Source: PALSA-1006 sp037140475
Lineage (GTDB): Bacteria > Pseudomonadota > Gammaproteobacteria > Burkholderiales > Gallionellaceae
Length of the DNA: 64,000 bases
Assembly (NCBI GenBank): GCA_037140475.1
Contig: JBAXEJ010000001.1
Location: forward strand, 79,683-143,682
Reading direction: 5' to 3'
In this document: positions 41,505-50,881 of the stretch, piece after piece
How the letters are laid out: every line of letters starts with the position of its first letter
Position numbering within the stretch: position 1 is the stretch's first letter
The notes under the pieces: model-generated
The model's database searches: none
What the model was told of the DNA's origin: nothing
The model's input: only the letters and a program-made list of their open reading frames with translations
Translations under genes and position numbers: made by a program

Positions 41505-42890
41505 TTATGCCAATGAATTACGTGCTCGCGCAATCGCTGCCTCAACCTGCTGCGGTGCGGTGCCACCGGTGTGATTGCGTGCGGCAAGTGAGCCCTCCAG
41601 CGTGAGCACGGCATAAATGTCGTCCGTTATTAGTTTAGAAAATTGTTGCAGCTCTTCTAATTTAAGTTCACTCAAATCGCAGCCGCGACCTACGGCAAAA
41701 CGTACTGCCAGTGCTACAGCCTCGTGAGCATCGCGGAACGGCAAGCCTTTTTTCACCAAATAATCGGCGAGATCAGTGGCAGTGGCATACCCCTGAAATG
41801 CGGCACTGCGCATGGCCTCCGGTTTAACGGTGATGCCGCCCATCATGTCGGCATAAATACGCAGGGTTTGCGTGAGGGTGTCGATAGTGTCAAACAGCGG
41901 TTCTTTATCTTCTTGATTGTCTTTGTTGTAGGCAAGCGGCTGGCCTTTCATCAAAGTCAGCAGGGCAACTAAATTGCCGTTCACACGACCTGTTTTGCCG
42001 CGCACCAACTCGGGCACATCAGGATTTTTTTTCTGCGGCATGATGGAAGAGCCGGTGCAGAAACGATCAGCGATGTCGATGAAACCAAAGCGCGGGCTCA
42101 TCCACAAAATCAGCTCTTCAGATAAACGTGAGAGGTGGGTCATGATGAGTGAGCCAACAGCGGCAAACTCAATGGCGAAATCGCGATCGGAAACAGCATC
42201 TAAAGAGTTTTCGCACACGCCATCAAAATTGAGTAGCTCGGCAACGTATTCACGTTTGATCGGGTAGCTCGTTCCTGCCAACGCGGCTGCACCCAAAGGC
42301 AAGCGATTCACGCGCTTACGGCAATCGACCAACCGTTCGCCATCACGCTTGAGCATTTCAAAGTAAGCCATCAGATGATGGGCAAAACTCACCGGTTGTG
42401 CCACCTGCAAATGAGTGAAGCCGGGCATGATAGTGTGCGTGTGATGTTGCGCCAGATCAAGCAGGGCAGTTTGCAAGGCTTTAACTAACAAGATCAGATC
42501 GTCAATGGAGTGGCGCAGATACAGGCGCACATCAGTGGCTACTTGATCGTTACGGGAGCGGCCAGTGTGCAGCCGTTTGCCCGCGTCGCCTACCAACGTA
42601 GTGAGGCGTTTTTCGATATTGAGATGCACGTCTTCGAGATCGAGTTGCCATTCAAACGTGCCTAGCAGCACTTCATTTTCAATCTGCGCCATGCCGCGTT
42701 GAATGTCTTTTAGATCTTGTGCGCTGATAATGTCGCACGAGGCGAGCATTTGCGCGTGGGCGAGTGAGCCCTGAATATCAACCAACGCTAAGCGTTTATC
42801 GAAATCAACCGAAGCGGTGTAGCGCTTCACTAATTCAGCTACGGGTTCAGCGAATCTGCCTGACCAGGCTTGTTTATCTTGCATCGTCAT
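41505..42890 (-). CDS. argH: Argininosuccinate lyase
   Basis: Splits argininosuccinate into arginine and fumarate, the last step of arginine synthesis. The 461 residues show the superfamily signature GSSIMPQKKNPD (catalytic-serine loop), the N-terminal WSGRFAEP and the TGRSRNDQVATD segment. Start 42890 gives MTMQDKQAW; the second Met (42884) is an alternative. It is divergent from algZ, with only 38 bp between the ATGs, so the two promoters must overlap or lie inside the genes. Confidence 0.97.
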   Translation of the reverse strand: MTMQDKQAWSGRFAEPVAELVKRYTASVDFDKRLALVDIQGSLAHAQMLASCDIISAQDLKDIQRGMAQIENEVLLGTFEWQLDLEDVHLNIEKRLTTLVGDAGKRLHTGRSRNDQVATDVRLYLRHSIDDLILLVKALQTALLDLAQHHTHTIMPGFTHLQVAQPVSFAHHLMAYFEMLKRDGERLVDCRKRVNRLPLGAAALAGTSYPIKREYVAELLNFDGVCENSLDAVSDRDFAIEFAAVGSLIMTHLSRLSEELILWMSPRFGFIDIADRFCTGSSIMPQKKNPDVPELVRGKTGRVNGNLVALLTLMKGQPLAYNKDNQEDKEPLFDTIDTLTQTLRIYADMMGGITVKPEAMRSAAFQGYATATDLADYLVKKGLPFRDAHEAVALAVRFAVGRGCDLSELKLEELQQFSKLITDDIYAVLTLEGSLAARNHTGGTAPQQVEAAIARARNSLA

Positions 42891-42928
42891 CGTGTCTTGT
42901 CCAGAATGTTCGGCATAAAGGAGGCCCT

Positions 42929-43966
42929 ATGCCAAGGTCGCGAAGTATAAATCAAAACAATATGCCCGAGACATTGCCAAACTTCCGTAATCTTGGCGTG
43001 ATGTTGCGCATTGTGCTGTTGGTTAACTTGCTAGTGTTAGGTGGATTGTTGAGTCATGCCAACTCCTGGCAGGATGTTGTCACGCGAATTTTGCAAAGCT
43101 CGGCGTATCTGCAGCCGGTGTTGCTCTCAAGTTTGCTGGCGCTGTATGCGCTGAGTGTGCAGCTGTTGCGCTTGAATTATGCGCAGGGTGTGGCCGCGGT
43201 ATTGGCCGTTGTGGCATTGATTGCTTGGGCTATTGCCGTATTGGGTGGTGAGCTATTTAGTAACTCGATCGGCTCAGAAACCTTTAATTTGTGGCGCCAA
43301 GTAGCGGTGTCAGTTGCGCTGACGCTGGGTGCCTTAATGTACTTTCGTTTGCGCACGCGTCTGCTCTCTCCGGCCTTTCCCGGTGCGCGTTTGCAGGCGC
43401 TACAAGCGCGCATTCGCCCCCACTTTCTGTTTAACAGTATTAATGCGGTGCTGGGGATTGTGCGAAGTGACCCAAAACGTGCGGAGAGTGCGCTAGAAGA
43501 TATGTCTGATTTATTCAGAATGGCCATGACAGATTCGAGCGAAATGGTGACGCTGAAGCGCGAGGTTGAATTGTCCAGACAATATTTGGCGTTGGAGCAA
43601 TTACGTTTAGGTGATCGCCTCAAGATCAATTGGCAAATAAAAGAGATGCCCGAAGATGCGTTGGTGCCACCTTTGATGTTGCAACCGTTATTGGAAAATG
43701 CCGTCTATCACGGTATTGAGCCGATGCATGAGGGGGGCGAGATTGTGATTAAGCTCAATCGGAGCGGCAAGGAAATGCACTTGGATGTGCTCAATCCGTA
43801 TCAACCCGATAGCCAAAAACATAGCGGCAATAAAATGGCGCTCGACAATATTCGCGAGCGGCTTGCGTTACAGTTTGATTTGGAAGCGAGCTATACCGTT
43901 GATGCCGGAAAAGATTATTATCGCGTTCACATTTTGATCCCCTATGTGAGAGAGGAATTCCAATGA
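42929..43966 (+). CDS. algZ: LytS/AlgZ-family sensor histidine kinase
   Basis: A membrane sensor of 345 residues with several N-terminal hydrophobic helices (about 28-135) and a HisK_5-type cytosolic kinase. The phosphoacceptor box is ALQARIRPHFLFNSINAVLG; the ATP lid region has PPLMLQPLLENAVYHGIEP. The ATG at 42929 follows AAAGGAGG by about 5 bp; a longer frame from 42764 overlaps argH and is not used. It pairs with the LytTR regulator directly downstream (4-bp overlap). In pseudomonads the AlgZ/AlgR (FimS) pair controls type IV pili and exopolysaccharide, which would fit the Chp operon here. Confidence 0.92.
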   Translation: MPRSRSINQNNMPETLPNFRNLGVMLRIVLLVNLLVLGGLLSHANSWQDVVTRILQSSAYLQPVLLSSLLALYALSVQLLRLNYAQGVAAVLAVVALIAWAIAVLGGELFSNSIGSETFNLWRQVAVSVALTLGALMYFRLRTRLLSPAFPGARLQALQARIRPHFLFNSINAVLGIVRSDPKRAESALEDMSDLFRMAMTDSSEMVTLKREVELSRQYLALEQLRLGDRLKINWQIKEMPEDALVPPLMLQPLLENAVYHGIEPMHEGGEIVIKLNRSGKEMHLDVLNPYQPDSQKHSGNKMALDNIRERLALQFDLEASYTVDAGKDYYRVHILIPYVREEFQ

Positions 43967-44727
43967 GCGTTGTTGAATTGCCCTTAGCCATTTTTATCGT
44001 TGACGACGAGCAGCCCGCGCGTAATCGCATTAAAGATTTGCTAACCGACTGTGCCGAGCAGCTTGCTTTGACCGTGGTGGGTGAGGCGAGTAACGGCATT
44101 GAAGCATTAGATAAGTTATCCGAGGTGCACGCAGATGTGGTGCTGATGGATATTCGTATGCCGCAGATGGATGGTATCGAGCTGGCGCAACACCTCAATA
44201 AATTGCATCGGCCACCTGTCGTTATTTTTACAACGGCTTATGATAATTATGCGGTGAAGGCGTTTGAAGAGCGCGCGATTGATTACCTGCTTAAGCCCAT
44301 TCGCTTGGGGCGGTTATTTGAGGCACTGACGCGCGCCCGCGCGGCAGTGCCGGTGCGCAGCGAGGTGTTGCAAGAGCTCACACCAGAACCGCGGAAAAAT
44401 CTTTCCATTCACGAGCGCGGCAAAATCGTATTAGTCCCAATCGAGCAAGTGCTTTACTTGCGCGCCGAGTTGAAATACATCACAGTTCGCACACTCACTC
44501 ACGAATATCTGATTGAGGAATCGCTGATCTCTTTAGAAAAAGAATTCGCGACACGCTTTATCCGCATTCACCGCAATTGTTTAATCGCCAAAGATGAAAT
44601 TGTCGGATTTGAAAAAATCCCCGAGACAGACGATAGCGAAGCGCATTGGGCAGCAAAACTAAAAGGTTTAGAAGAGCTTTTGCCGATTAGTCGGCGCCAG
44701 CAATATATTGTGAAAGAGTTTAGCTAA
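43963..44727 (+). CDS. algR: LytTR-family response regulator AlgR
   Basis: A 254-residue regulator with a receiver domain (IFIVDDEQPARNRI, phosphoacceptor in VVLMDIRMPQMDG, Lys in YLLKPIRLGRL) and a LytTR DNA-binding domain (about 145-250; FIRIHRNCLIAKDEIVGFEK). Its start overlaps the kinase stop (ATGA). AlgR-type factors bind promoters of pilus, biofilm and stress genes. Target sites cannot be read with confidence here. Confidence 0.93.
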   Translation: MSVVELPLAIFIVDDEQPARNRIKDLLTDCAEQLALTVVGEASNGIEALDKLSEVHADVVLMDIRMPQMDGIELAQHLNKLHRPPVVIFTTAYDNYAVKAFEERAIDYLLKPIRLGRLFEALTRARAAVPVRSEVLQELTPEPRKNLSIHERGKIVLVPIEQVLYLRAELKYITVRTLTHEYLIEESLISLEKEFATRFIRIHRNCLIAKDEIVGFEKIPETDDSEAHWAAKLKGLEELLPISRRQQYIVKEFS

Positions 44728-44740
44728 GTGAGGTGACGTC

Positions 44741-45634
44741 ATGAAGCTTTGGACTGGACTTGTTGCACTATTAATTTTAACCGGCTGTGGTAAACAAGCC
44801 GAGACAAGCTATGAGCCAGAATTCGCCCCACGTGTGGTTAGCGGCAAGCATTTCATTGTCGGTATCCTTCCTCAGCACAATGTCCAACGGTTGATGGAGC
44901 TTAATGTTGGTTTGGTGGAGCAGATTAATACCGCCATTCCAGAGGCGCATTTTGAAATGGAGGCTTCGCGTAGTTTCGAAGAATTTGAGAAGAAGCTCTT
45001 TGCGGGGCATTTTGATTTCGCCATGCTCAACCCTTATCAAACCATTTTGTCGCTTAAATATGGCTATCGCGTATTTGCCAAAATGGGCGATGACGCCATT
45101 TTTCACGGTATCGTTTTGGTGCGCAAGGATAGCGGCGTTAACAAAATCACCGATCTAAAAGGTAAGCGCGTTGCTTACCCTGCGAACACCGCCTTGGCCG
45201 CTGGGCTAATGCCCCAGTATTATTTTCACACCAACGGCATTGATGTGAACCGAGACATTGAAAATGTTTATGTGGGCTCGCAAGAGTCCGCCATTATGAA
45301 TGTGGTGCTAGGGCACACCGTTGCGGGCGCAACCTGGCCTCCGCCTTGGAAACGTTTTAATGTTGAGCATCCTGATTTGGCAAGCCAGCTCGAAGTAAAG
45401 TGGGAAACGCCGCCCTTGCTAAATAATGGTTGGGTGGTGCGCAACAACGTGGATGCTGACATCGCGGCAAAATTTGGCAACGTGCTGGTCAACCTAGATA
45501 AATCAGAGCAGGGTAAAAAAGCCTTGGCGCCGCTCTTGGTTTCACGCTTTGAGCGGGCGGACGATGCGACCTATGAACCTGTTCGTAAATTCCTAAAACA
45601 ATTTTCAGCCACGGTGCGTCCCGTCGAACAATGA
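44741..45634 (+). CDS. PhnD-like phosphonate/phosphate-binding lipoprotein
   Basis: A 297-residue periplasmic binding protein with signal MKLWTGLVALLILTGCGKQA; the lipobox Cys is residue 16. The fold type is PhnD: FAMLNPYQTILSLKYGYRVFA and DLKGKRVAYPANTALAAGLMPQYYF. No transporter genes are near; instead its stop overlaps the start of a GGDEF/EAL sensor, a known arrangement in which the binding protein acts as the ligand sensor of a cyclic-di-GMP enzyme. Ligand unknown; phosphonate or phosphite is only a family-level guess. Confidence 0.9.
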   Translation: MKLWTGLVALLILTGCGKQAETSYEPEFAPRVVSGKHFIVGILPQHNVQRLMELNVGLVEQINTAIPEAHFEMEASRSFEEFEKKLFAGHFDFAMLNPYQTILSLKYGYRVFAKMGDDAIFHGIVLVRKDSGVNKITDLKGKRVAYPANTALAAGLMPQYYFHTNGIDVNRDIENVYVGSQESAIMNVVLGHTVAGATWPPPWKRFNVEHPDLASQLEVKWETPPLLNNGWVVRNNVDADIAAKFGNVLVNLDKSEQGKKALAPLLVSRFERADDATYEPVRKFLKQFSATVRPVEQ

Positions 45635-48420
45635 AATTTTGGATTCCTCAAACACGAGCATGCAAACTCATCTGCGGTAGCTGGCAGAGTTCAATTAAAT
45701 ATCGATTCGCAATTGGCTTCGGCGTAGCAACGTTTTTGTTGATGCTGACAGCAGGTTTTGTGCAATATGAACTCCAGCAAGAAACGCTTAACCGGCGTGG
45801 TGTCGAGCGAGCAGAGCTGTTGGCGAACACGCTGGCTCAAAGCACTTCATATCTGTTACTGGCTAATGATGTGGTGGGTTTGCAAGAAATTATGGCAGGG
45901 CTATCGGGCACGATTGATTTAAAGCGAGTCTTCATTCTGAGCAACTTCGGCGAAGTGGTTGCCTCCACACAGCCAAAAGAAATTGGCATGACAGTGAAGG
46001 ATGCAATTAGTAAAAAACTCTTGCTGTCAGCGCCGATACCGATGGTGTTAGTTGACCAGCTTAATATTATCGATGTGGCGCAACCGGTGATGGCAGGTAA
46101 ATTCCAAGTGGGGTGGGTGCGGGTGCAGTTAACGCGCGAATCCCAAAACGCTGACCTAAACCGATTAAAAATCATGTGGGCCTTGTTTGCAGTGCTGGGT
46201 GTGGTGATCGTGGTGGTGGTTACGCTGTGGTTATCACAATCGTTAACACAGGGCCTGCGCAAGTTAATGCGTGTGACCGAAGATGTCACAAAGGGCAACC
46301 GCGAAGCGCGCGCTTCGATAGTGAGTAAAGATGAGGTCGGTGTATTGGCGAGCGACTTCAACGCAATGTTGGATGCGATGCACGAGATTGATTTGCGCTT
46401 TAGGCAGCTTGCCGAAAATATTAGCCAAGTGTTTTGGATAACCGAGCCAGATAAGCAAACCTTGCTTTACATCAGTTCAGCCTATGAACAGATATGGGGG
46501 CGAACCGTGCAGTCGTTAATTCAATCGCCAACGTCTTGGGTGGAATGCATCCACCATGAGGATCGCCAGCGAATCTTGGATGCGATGCCGAAACAGGTGC
46601 AAGGGACGTATGACGAGGAATATCGAATTGTGCGTCCGAGTGGTGAAGTTTGTTGGATTCATGATCGCGCTTTTCCAATTAAAGATGCTAACGGACATGT
46701 ATATCGTACGGTGGGAATTGCTGAAGATGTCACTCTGCGCAAACAGGCGGATGAGGCAATGCGTGTCTCAGCGGTAACCTTTGAGTCACATGAGGCAATC
46801 ATGATTACTGATGCGCACAATCGCATCATTAAGGTCAATAAATCATTTCAAGAGGTTACGGGGTATTCAGCAGACGAGGTGCTCGGTAAAAGTCCAAATA
46901 TGTTGAACTCCGGACGTCATGATAAAGAGTTTTATGCCGAGATGTGGAGTGCGCTACTTGATAAAGGGGCATGGAGTGGCGAGATATGGGATAAGCGTAA
47001 GAACGGGGCCATTTATCCAAAATTAATTACCATCACGGCGGTGAAAGATAGGGCGGGGAACGTAACCCAATATGTGGCGATTTTTAAAGACATTTCAGAA
47101 CGTAAAATGGCGGAGGAGGAAATTCGCAATTTAGCGTTTTATGACTCCTTAACGAGATTGCCGAATAGACGTTTGTTAATGGATCGGCTCATCTCAGCGT
47201 TATCAATCTCAATGCGTAGTCGCCACTACGGTGCGCTGCTGTTCCTGGATATGGATAAATTCAAAACGCTGAACGATACGCTGGGCCATGATTACGGTGA
47301 CATGCTATTAGTCGAAGTGGCGGCGCGCATCCAGTCTTGTGTCCGCGAAGTGGATACCGTGTCACGTTTGGGCGGTGATGAATTTGTAGTGCTGCTTGAA
47401 GATGTTGATATTCACGCCGAAGAAGCCTCACAAAAAGTTGCCCTCATTGCAGAGAAAATTCGAGCCGCGCTTGCCGCCCCCTATCAACTTAAAGATAACG
47501 AATATCACAGCTCGCCGAGTATCGGTGTAAGTCTCTATCGCGGCAACGCAGAGTCGGCCGAAACCATTCTGAAGCATGCTGATATGGCGATGTATCAAGT
47601 GAAAGACGCGGGAAGAAATGCCGTGCGTTTCTTTGATCCTAAAATGCAGCAGGCGGTTGAAACGCGCGCGCTGTTGGAAATGGATTTACGCCATGCGGTG
47701 TCAGAAAATCAATTGCATTTGTATTACCAGATGCAGGTGGATAGTGAGCACAGAGTGATTGGTGCAGAGGCATTGTTGCGCTGGATACACCCTAAACGAG
47801 GCATGGTTTCCCCCGCACAATTTATTCCCGTTGCAGAAGAGAGTGCGCTGATCATAGAGCTTGGGGACTGGGTGCTGGCTGAGGCGTGCAGACAGATTAA
47901 TGTGTGGGCTAAAGATGAAAAAACGAAAGATTTGTCGTTGGCGGTGAACGTGAGCGCGAGACAGTTTAAGCAAATTGATTTCGTCGATAAGATCGCAGCG
48001 CTGATGAATTTGCACGAAATTGAAGCATCACATTTGAAGCTGGAGCTGACTGAAAGCGTCGTGTTAAATGATGTGGTTGACGTGGTTTCGAAGATGCACG
48101 CGCTTAAAGCCTTGGGCGTCAAATTGTCGATGGATGATTTTGGTACGGGTTATTCGTCACTATCGTATTTGAAGCAACTACCGCTGGATCAAATTAAAAT
48201 TGATCAAAGTTTTGTGCGTGATATGACTTCAGATCAAGATGACATTGTCATGGTGCAAACGATCATCGATCTAGCTAAAAACTTCAGGTTGAACGTGATC
48301 GCAGAAGGCGTCGAAACTGAAGGCCAGCTCGCGCTGTTGAAACATCTGGGTTGCCAGTCTTTTCAAGGATATTTGTTTAGTAAGCCGGTGCCAGTTGAGC
48401 AATTTCAGGCTTTGTTGTAG
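45631..48420 (+). CDS. HAMP-PAS-PAS-GGDEF-EAL cyclic-di-GMP enzyme
   Basis: A 929-residue membrane sensor that may make and degrade c-di-GMP. Layout: transmembrane helix (about 26-46), extracytoplasmic region, transmembrane helix (about 182-202), HAMP, PAS_3-like domain (about 265-380), PAS with PAC (about 385-500), GGDEF domain with intact RLGGDEFVVLLED, and EAL domain with AEALLRWIHPKRG, LSMDDFGTGYSSLSYL and AEGVETEGQL. Both catalytic motifs look intact, so net direction cannot be told. Its start overlaps the binding protein's stop by 4 bp. Confidence 0.93.
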   Translation: MKFWIPQTRACKLICGSWQSSIKYRFAIGFGVATFLLMLTAGFVQYELQQETLNRRGVERAELLANTLAQSTSYLLLANDVVGLQEIMAGLSGTIDLKRVFILSNFGEVVASTQPKEIGMTVKDAISKKLLLSAPIPMVLVDQLNIIDVAQPVMAGKFQVGWVRVQLTRESQNADLNRLKIMWALFAVLGVVIVVVVTLWLSQSLTQGLRKLMRVTEDVTKGNREARASIVSKDEVGVLASDFNAMLDAMHEIDLRFRQLAENISQVFWITEPDKQTLLYISSAYEQIWGRTVQSLIQSPTSWVECIHHEDRQRILDAMPKQVQGTYDEEYRIVRPSGEVCWIHDRAFPIKDANGHVYRTVGIAEDVTLRKQADEAMRVSAVTFESHEAIMITDAHNRIIKVNKSFQEVTGYSADEVLGKSPNMLNSGRHDKEFYAEMWSALLDKGAWSGEIWDKRKNGAIYPKLITITAVKDRAGNVTQYVAIFKDISERKMAEEEIRNLAFYDSLTRLPNRRLLMDRLISALSISMRSRHYGALLFLDMDKFKTLNDTLGHDYGDMLLVEVAARIQSCVREVDTVSRLGGDEFVVLLEDVDIHAEEASQKVALIAEKIRAALAAPYQLKDNEYHSSPSIGVSLYRGNAESAETILKHADMAMYQVKDAGRNAVRFFDPKMQQAVETRALLEMDLRHAVSENQLHLYYQMQVDSEHRVIGAEALLRWIHPKRGMVSPAQFIPVAEESALIIELGDWVLAEACRQINVWAKDEKTKDLSLAVNVSARQFKQIDFVDKIAALMNLHEIEASHLKLELTESVVLNDVVDVVSKMHALKALGVKLSMDDFGTGYSSLSYLKQLPLDQIKIDQSFVRDMTSDQDDIVMVQTIIDLAKNFRLNVIAEGVETEGQLALLKHLGCQSFQGYLFSKPVPVEQFQALL

Positions 48421-48452
48421 CTAGCTTGATCTAGTAAAATCCATTGAGTGTG

Positions 48453-48458
48453 TATAAT
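48453..48458 (+). promoter_or_regulatory. -10 element of hicAB
   Basis: A perfect TATAAT ends 7 bp before the hicA ATG (48466). No -35 with normal spacing is evident; TTGATC at 48426 would need a 21-bp spacer. If this box is used, the message would begin at or beside the ATG and be leaderless. Confidence 0.5.
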
Positions 48459-48465
48459 GCGCACT

Positions 48466-48663
48466 ATGAACAGTGTGGACATCATCACTAAACTCAAGGC
48501 AGATGGGTGGCTCTTGGTGCATACCAAAGGCAGTCATCATCAATATAAACATCCCAGCAAAACTGGGCGAGTGACCGTCCCGCATCCGCGAAAAGATATT
48601 CCATTGGCCACCTTGCGTAGTATTTATCGGCAAGCAGGTCTTGATTGGAAAGAAAGGAAATAA
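48466..48663 (+). CDS. hicA: HicA family toxin (mRNA interferase)
   Basis: A 65-residue dsRBD-fold ribonuclease toxin. The motif GSHHQYKHP holds the catalytic His, followed by TVPHPRKDIPLATLRSIYRQAGL. The ATG at 48466 is chosen since homologs start near MNSxxIIxxLKADGW; the open frame extends upstream to 48448 across the -10 box. hicB begins 2 bp after its stop, as in most hicAB pairs. It cleaves mRNA when the antitoxin is degraded (family knowledge). Confidence 0.92.
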   Translation: MNSVDIITKLKADGWLLVHTKGSHHQYKHPSKTGRVTVPHPRKDIPLATLRSIYRQAGLDWKERK

Positions 48664-48665
48664 CC

Positions 48666-49067
48666 ATGCGCTACCCAATCGTCATTCATAAAGACAAGAA
48701 CAGTGATTATGGCGTCACCGTCCCTGATTTGCCGGGCTGCTTTTCGGCAGGTGAAACACTTGATGAGGCAATGGAGCTGGCGCATGAGGCGGTGGAATGC
48801 CACATTGAAGGACTGTTGTTAGACGGTGAACCTTTGCCTGCGGTACACCCAATCGAATATCACCAGCGTAATGCCGACTATGCTGATGGCGTGTGGGCAT
48901 TAGTTGAAATTGATTTAAGCAAGTTGGAAGATACGACGGAGCGCGTGAACATTACGATTTCGCGTAGGGTGCTTACGTTGATTGATGAAGCGGCAAAACG
49001 GGCGGGTGAGTCGCGTTCCGGATTCTTGGCACGGGCTGGCATTGAGGCTGCGCAACATGCAAGTTGA
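48666..49067 (+). CDS. hicB: HicB family antitoxin
   Basis: A 133-residue antitoxin with a partial RNase-H fold (MRYPIVIHKDKNSDYGV, VPDLPGCFSAGETLDEAME) and a C-terminal ribbon-helix-helix (VNITISRRVLTLIDEAAKRAG, AGESRSGFLARAG) that should bind the hicA promoter and repress the pair. The ATG at 48666 is used. It is separated by about 120 bp from argS, which has its own promoter. The location between housekeeping genes suggests a recent solo insertion. Confidence 0.93.
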   Translation: MRYPIVIHKDKNSDYGVTVPDLPGCFSAGETLDEAMELAHEAVECHIEGLLLDGEPLPAVHPIEYHQRNADYADGVWALVEIDLSKLEDTTERVNITISRRVLTLIDEAAKRAGESRSGFLARAGIEAAQHAS

Positions 49068-49110
49068 TTAAATTGCTGGGCCGCCCACTTCCAACTCTGT
49101 TGTTCTCAAA

Positions 49111-49119
49111 TGCTATACT
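49111..49119 (+). promoter_or_regulatory. Extended -10 promoter of argS
   Basis: TGCTATACT (TGC plus TATACT at 49114-49119) lies about 68 bp before the argS ATG. No clear -35 is seen; the extended -10 may compensate. Confidence 0.45.
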
Positions 49120-49186
49120 CCGCGCCTCTTTAAACGGGTATGGCGCTCGCCTTCCCTGCAAAACTTACGTTTAACGGTGCTGCTTC

Positions 49187-50863
49187 ATGTCTGCTTTCTT
49201 AAATTTTAAATCCCATTTAGCTGAATTATTTAGCCAGGCATTGAGCGCTGTTGCGCCTGATCAGGTTGGCGCAACTATTCTTATTGAGCGCCCTAAACAA
49301 GCCTCACACGGTGATTACGCCTGTAATCTGGCGATGCAACTGGCTAGGCCCTTGCGTAAATCACCACGCGATATTGCGAATGCGCTGATTGCGGCGTTGC
49401 CACAATCTGCCGTGATCGAAAAAGTTGAAATAGCGGGTGCTGGTTTTATCAATGTTTTCATCACCACAGCGGCGAAGCAAGAAATCGTGCATGGGGTGCT
49501 ACAGGCGGGTGCGGGCTACGGCCATGTGCATGTGGGCGCGGGGCGCAAAGTGGGGGTGGAATTTGTATCGGCGAACCCGACAGGTCCCTTGCATGTGGGT
49601 CATGGGCGTGGCGCGGCGGTGGGCGATTGCTTGTGCAATGTGTTGCACGCAGCAGGTTGGAACGTGACGCGCGAGTTTTACTACAACGACGCGGGGGCGC
49701 AGATTGATAACCTCACGCTGTCAGTGCAACTGCGCTGCAAGGGTGTTACGCCAGATGATCCGTCTTGGCCCGAATCAGGCTATCGCGGCGACTACATCTT
49801 GGACGTGGCGCGCAGCTACATGGCAAAAGAGTCGGTGGTGTCAGACGACCAGAGCACGGTGGGCAAAGGTGATGTGAATGACGCTGAATCCATTCGCCAT
49901 TTTGCGGTGGCCTATTTACGTCGAGAGCAAGATTTAGATTTGCGCGCTTTTCAAGTTGAGTTCGATGTGTTCTCGCTGGAGTCTGCGCTCTATACCGAAG
50001 GCAAAGTAGAAGAGACAGTAAAAAATTTGATTGCTAGCGGCCACACCTATGAGCAAGACGCGGCGCTATGGTTGCGTACTACCGATTTTGGCGATGACAA
50101 AGATCGCGTGATGCGCAAGAGTGATGGCGGCTTCACTTACTTTGTGCCGGACGTGGCTTACCACTTAGATAAATGGCGTCGTGGCTTTGAACGGGTAATT
50201 AACGAGCAAGGCTCAGATCATCATTCTACGATTACCCGTGTGCGCGCTGGCTTGCAAGCGTTGGATGCGGGCATTCCTCAAGGTTGGCCTGACTATGTGC
50301 TGCACCAGATGGTGACGGTGTTGAAGAATGGCGAAGAGGTGAAAATCTCCAAGCGGGCCGGTAGCTATGTGACTTTGCGCGATTTGATTGATGAGGTGGG
50401 CTGTGATGCCACGAGATATTTTTTAGCCGCACGTCACCCTGATTCGCAACTGGTGTTTGATATTGATTTGGCAAAGTCGCAGAGCAACGACAATCCGGTG
50501 TATTACATTCAATACGCTCATGCGCGCATCAGTACGGTGTTGCTGCAATGGGCGGGTGAACGGAACTCTTTGCTAGCTGCCGATGTCTCTGTGCTCGACA
50601 GTGAATATGAAACAGCTTTGTTGCAACGCATGATCGACTACCCGCAGGTAATCGAAACCGCAGCAGAAGACTTAGCGCCGCACTTGGTAGCTTTCTATTT
50701 GAAAGAATTGGCAGCCGATTTTCACAGCTACTATAATGCCTCGCGCTTTTTGGTCGATGATGAGAAGGTCAAGTTGGCGAGGCTTGCATTGATTGCGGCA
50801 GTCGCACAGGTGTTGAAAAATGGCTTGGCTTTGTTAGGTGTGAGCGCCCCAGAAAAAATGTAA
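49187..50863 (+). CDS. argS: Arginyl-tRNA synthetase
   Basis: Charges tRNA-Arg with arginine; class I synthetase of 558 residues. The HIGH-type motif appears as HVGHGRG (about 137), preceded by FVSANPTGPL; the KMSK-like region is VKISKRAG (near 385). The N-terminal Add1 domain and C-terminal anticodon-binding helices have normal length. It heads a plus-strand run with the SPOR, dsbA and SDR genes, a common betaproteobacterial order. Confidence 0.97.
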   Translation: MSAFLNFKSHLAELFSQALSAVAPDQVGATILIERPKQASHGDYACNLAMQLARPLRKSPRDIANALIAALPQSAVIEKVEIAGAGFINVFITTAAKQEIVHGVLQAGAGYGHVHVGAGRKVGVEFVSANPTGPLHVGHGRGAAVGDCLCNVLHAAGWNVTREFYYNDAGAQIDNLTLSVQLRCKGVTPDDPSWPESGYRGDYILDVARSYMAKESVVSDDQSTVGKGDVNDAESIRHFAVAYLRREQDLDLRAFQVEFDVFSLESALYTEGKVEETVKNLIASGHTYEQDAALWLRTTDFGDDKDRVMRKSDGGFTYFVPDVAYHLDKWRRGFERVINEQGSDHHSTITRVRAGLQALDAGIPQGWPDYVLHQMVTVLKNGEEVKISKRAGSYVTLRDLIDEVGCDATRYFLAARHPDSQLVFDIDLAKSQSNDNPVYYIQYAHARISTVLLQWAGERNSLLAADVSVLDSEYETALLQRMIDYPQVIETAAEDLAPHLVAFYLKELAADFHSYYNASRFLVDDEKVKLARLALIAAVAQVLKNGLALLGVSAPEKM

Positions 50864-50881
50864 AAAACTGAAGGATTGGTA

